From contig CAYXMQ010000002.1 in NCBI GenBank assembly GCA_964466195.1, positions 1-64,000 on the forward strand: DNA of 64,000 bases, given 5' to 3'. The DNA is from PFJX01 sp964466195. GTDB lineage: Bacteria > Pseudomonadota > Gammaproteobacteria > Burkholderiales > Thiobacillaceae. Below, piece by piece: positions 61,671 to 64,000 of the stretch. Each line of letters begins with the position of its first letter. Positions within the stretch are counted from its first letter, which is position 1. A program made the translations under genes and the position numbers. A model generated the notes under the pieces. The model had not been told where the DNA came from. It saw only the letters and a program-made list of their open reading frames with translations, and did no database searches.

Positions 61671-62632
61671 ACCGCTGCCTCCCCGACGCCTCCACCGAGC
61701 AGCGCCTGATCGCCGAGATCGAGGCAAGCACGCCGCGCCCGCACCATGCCAACCTGCTGGCCGCGGTGGCGCGCGTGATTCCGGATTGCACCTGCCGCTT
61801 CGCATTGACCCGCGGCGGCTGGTACCGCGCCGGGGGATTGATCCGGCCTGACGGCGAACGCCTGGCGGACGCACTCGACGGCTGGCTGGCGCAGGAACTG
61901 GACGCCTGCGGCGACGATCTGGACGATTTTCTCGCGCGTCACCGCGGCGACGAACTGCTGGTTACCCGGCATAGCGGGCGCAGCCATTATTTTGTCGTCC
62001 CGTATGGCCCCGAACCGGCGGAATTTATGCAATTGGAAGTGGAAGAGATGCAGGAAGTGCTCGACCGCAGATTGTGGAATACCGCCGCACCGCCTTCCGA
62101 TGCGCAGGAACTGAGCGACCCGATCAGGCCGCATCCGGTGCCGGCGCAAGCGGTCGGCGCACCGTATTACCGTTTTCGCCGCTTCAGCGACATCAGACAG
62201 GTGATCGCTCGCCTGCCCGCCGCCATTGGCGAGCCCCACCCGCTGGTCCGATTCATGCAGGAATGGCGCGCCAGCCGCGCCGATCACAGCGCGCATTTCA
62301 GCGCGCACTGGATCATCGCGCTGCGCGATTACCACGACCGCTACAACAACGTCATGCTCGGCGCCAGCCCGGTTTCCCGCCATGTCCGCGAACTCAAGTC
62401 GTTTCATTGGAACGACGCATTGCGCGGCGTCGAAGCCGCGCGGCAGTTGCAGGCCTTCGACCGTGCCGCCGGCTTTTCCGGCGCCTGGTATTTCCACCTC
62501 GTCACCAGCGGCCTGACGCCGCGCAACATCGCCTTCGCCGCGTTGCAGGATATCGAAGCCGGCTTCGGCTACCTGAGCGACATGGACGCGGCGCTGTTGT
62601 TTGGCTGGCTGCGCAAACCGTACTCGCTGTGA
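61667..62632 (+). CDS. Nif-linked protein of unknown function, co-transcribed with LRV
   Basis: The 321-residue protein has no recognised domain. Visible blocks are FALTRGGWYRAGGLIRPDGE (N-terminal), LWNTAAPPSDAQELSDPIRP (middle) and HWIIALRDYHDRYNNVMLG and GYLSDMDAALLFGWLRKP (C-terminal). It has few cysteines (three near the N-terminus). Overlap with the LRV gene and the NifA-type promoter imply a nitrogen-fixation role. Confidence 0.65.
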   Translation: MNRCLPDASTEQRLIAEIEASTPRPHHANLLAAVARVIPDCTCRFALTRGGWYRAGGLIRPDGERLADALDGWLAQELDACGDDLDDFLARHRGDELLVTRHSGRSHYFVVPYGPEPAEFMQLEVEEMQEVLDRRLWNTAAPPSDAQELSDPIRPHPVPAQAVGAPYYRFRRFSDIRQVIARLPAAIGEPHPLVRFMQEWRASRADHSAHFSAHWIIALRDYHDRYNNVMLGASPVSRHVRELKSFHWNDALRGVEAARQLQAFDRAAGFSGAWYFHLVTSGLTPRNIAFAALQDIEAGFGYLSDMDAALLFGWLRKPYSL

Positions 62633-62681
62633 AAACCGTCTGCGTGGCGCGGCGAACGCCGGGCGGATGCGACAGAAGGTC

Positions 62682-62697
62682 TGTCCGCTTTGCTACA
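62682..62697 (+). promoter_or_regulatory. NifA upstream activator site of nifE
   Basis: A perfect TGT-N10-ACA lies 40 bp before the nifE sigma-54 element, closer than at the other promoters. Confidence 0.72.
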
Positions 62698-62736
62698 AGC
62701 CGGATTGCACGCCGAATAGAAACAACGGTTTGTCGC

Positions 62737-62751
62737 TGGCATGGCGCTTGC
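62737..62751 (+). promoter_or_regulatory. Sigma-54 promoter of nifE
   Basis: TGGCATGGCGCTTGC matches TGGCAC-N5-TTGC with one change and lies 36 bp before the nifE ATG. Confidence 0.85.
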
Positions 62752-62786
62752 AACCCTTGCATCAACCCGACACTGGAAGCTGCGCC

Positions 62787-64000
62787 ATGAAGCCCTCGCA
62801 AATCGCCGAATTGCTCAACGAACCGGCCTGCGCCCACAACGCCAAGTCGAAATCCGGCTGCGCCCGCCCCAAACCGGGAGCGACGGCGGGCGGTTGCGCC
62901 TTCGACGGCGCCCAGATCGCCCTGCTGCCGATCGCCGACGTCGCCCATATCGTGCACGGACCGATCGCCTGCGCCGGCTCCTCCTGGGACAACCGCGGCA
63001 CGCGTTCAAGCGGGCCGGCGCTGTACAAGATCGGCATGACCACCGATCTGACCGAGCAGGACGTGATCATGGGGCGTGGCGAGAAGCGCTTGTTCCACGC
63101 GATCAAGCAGGCCATCGACAGCCATGCGCCCGCCGCCGTGTTCGTCTACAACACCTGCGTGCCGGCGCTGACCGGCGACGATGTCGCGGCGGTCTGCAAA
63201 TCCGCCGCCGAACGCTGGGCGACGCCGGTAGTGCCGGTGGATTGCGCCGGCTTCTACGGCACCAAAAATCTGGGCAACCGCATCGCCGGCGAGGCCATGT
63301 TCAAGCATGTCATCGGTACCCGCGAACCGGAACCGGTTCCGCTGGCGGCCGCGCGTCCCGGCATCACTGTGCACGATGTCAACCTGATCGGCGAATACAA
63401 CATCGCCGGCGAATTCTGGCATGTGCTGCCGTTGTTCGATGAACTCGGCCTGCGCGTGCTCGGCTCGCTTTCCGGCGATGCCCGCTTCCGCGAAGTGCAG
63501 ACCATGCACCGCGCCGAAGTCAGCATGGTGGTCTGCGCCAAGGCGCTGCTCAACGTCGCCCGCAAGCTGGAAAGCCAATACCAGGTGCCCTACTTCGAAG
63601 GCAGCTTCTACGGCGTCACCGATACCTCCGCCGCATTGCGCGACTTCGCCCGTGTGATCGGTGACGCGTCGCTCAGCGCGCGCACCGAGGCCTTGATCGC
63701 GCGCGAGGAGGCCCGGATCAACGCCGCCCTCGAACCCTGGCGTGAGCGGCTACGCGGCAAACGCGTGCTGCTCTACACCGGCGGCGTCAAATCCTGGTCC
63801 ATCGTCTCCGCCCTGCAAGACCTGGGCATGGACGTGGTCGCCACCGGCACCAACAAATCCACCGAGGAAGACAAGGCGCGCATCCGCGAGATCATGGGCG
63901 AGAACACCAAGATGATCACCGACGGCAGCCCCAAGGCTCTGCTCGGCGCGGTCCGGGAATACCGGGCCGACATCCTGATCGCCGGCGGCCGCAACATGTA
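62787..64000 (+). CDS. nifE: NifE, FeMo-cofactor scaffold subunit (partial)
   Basis: The frame has no stop before the right edge, leaving 404 residues of an expected ~470. It has the cluster-ligand cysteines Cys37, Cys62, Cys124 and Cys250 at the positions known from Azotobacter NifE, and HGPIACAGSSWDNRGTRSSGP. With NifN it forms the scaffold for FeMo-co assembly; nifN is expected just outside the window. Confidence 0.97.
   Translation, partial: MKPSQIAELLNEPACAHNAKSKSGCARPKPGATAGGCAFDGAQIALLPIADVAHIVHGPIACAGSSWDNRGTRSSGPALYKIGMTTDLTEQDVIMGRGEKRLFHAIKQAIDSHAPAAVFVYNTCVPALTGDDVAAVCKSAAERWATPVVPVDCAGFYGTKNLGNRIAGEAMFKHVIGTREPEPVPLAAARPGITVHDVNLIGEYNIAGEFWHVLPLFDELGLRVLGSLSGDARFREVQTMHRAEVSMVVCAKALLNVARKLESQYQVPYFEGSFYGVTDTSAALRDFARVIGDASLSARTEALIAREEARINAALEPWRERLRGKRVLLYTGGVKSWSIVSALQDLGMDVVATGTNKSTEEDKARIREIMGENTKMITDGSPKALLGAVREYRADILIAGGRNM

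Overview
The window is GC-rich chromosomal DNA from a nitrogen-fixing proteobacterium, most likely a betaproteobacterium of the Rhodocyclales (Azoarcus/Dechloromonas-like). That placement is an inference from the gene set and codon style: a complete-looking Mo-nitrogenase region with a NifL-NifA pair, Rnf, DraT, nif-type FeS assembly genes and a linked urea-transport/urease operon. No rRNA or tRNA gene was seen.

Layout. 1-3256 holds unrelated genes (CPBP protease, Acg-like nitroreductase, membrane protein). 3303-6685 holds iscA-nifU-nifS on the minus strand, divergent from a nifF flavodoxin on the plus strand, with one NifA-type activator site between them. 6743-10180 holds an exonuclease/GIY-YIG nuclease, a RAYT transposase with its REP palindromes, a Mut7-C protein and a small unknown. 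10192-20987 (minus) is a urease and urea ABC-transporter run, urtABCDE-ureDABCEFG, with a REP pair between urtD and urtE. 21348-25930 has a DUF3079 gene and a permease-histidine-kinase-receiver fusion overlapping a LuxR-type regulator. 26123-29220 is nifLA, divergent from rnfABCDGEH (29509-34785). A hemerythrin, a SIR2-like protein and DraT follow (34786-37051), then prkA-yeaH-spoVR (37324-42062) and assorted transporters and enzymes up to 46131.

46172-51136 is an AT-richer island. I read it as a cluster of integron gene cassettes without an integrase: attC-like sites separate small minus-strand genes (TIR-domain protein, HEPN-like protein, Cys-rich membrane peptide, unknowns). Several are disrupted by a ~285-bp repeat unit and by a palindromic element, and an IS91-family transposase remnant flanks the array. 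52155-64000 returns to nitrogenase: nifHDK, nifT, ferredoxin, nafY-like, a DUF6129-like gene, modABC, an FeS-LRV protein, an unknown nif-linked gene and nifE, which runs off the end.

How it works together. Sigma-54 elements (TGGCA[CT]-N5-TTGC) with upstream TGT-N10-ACA NifA sites precede rnfA, nifH, the LRV gene and nifE, and a shared site serves nifF and iscA. nifLA has its own sigma-54 element and a near-consensus NtrC site, which suggests NtrC -> nifLA -> nif/rnf. NifU/NifS/IscA build FeS clusters, Rnf, ferredoxin and flavodoxin supply electrons, ModABC supplies molybdate, DraT switches off NifH, and urea uptake plus urease gives an alternative ammonium source.
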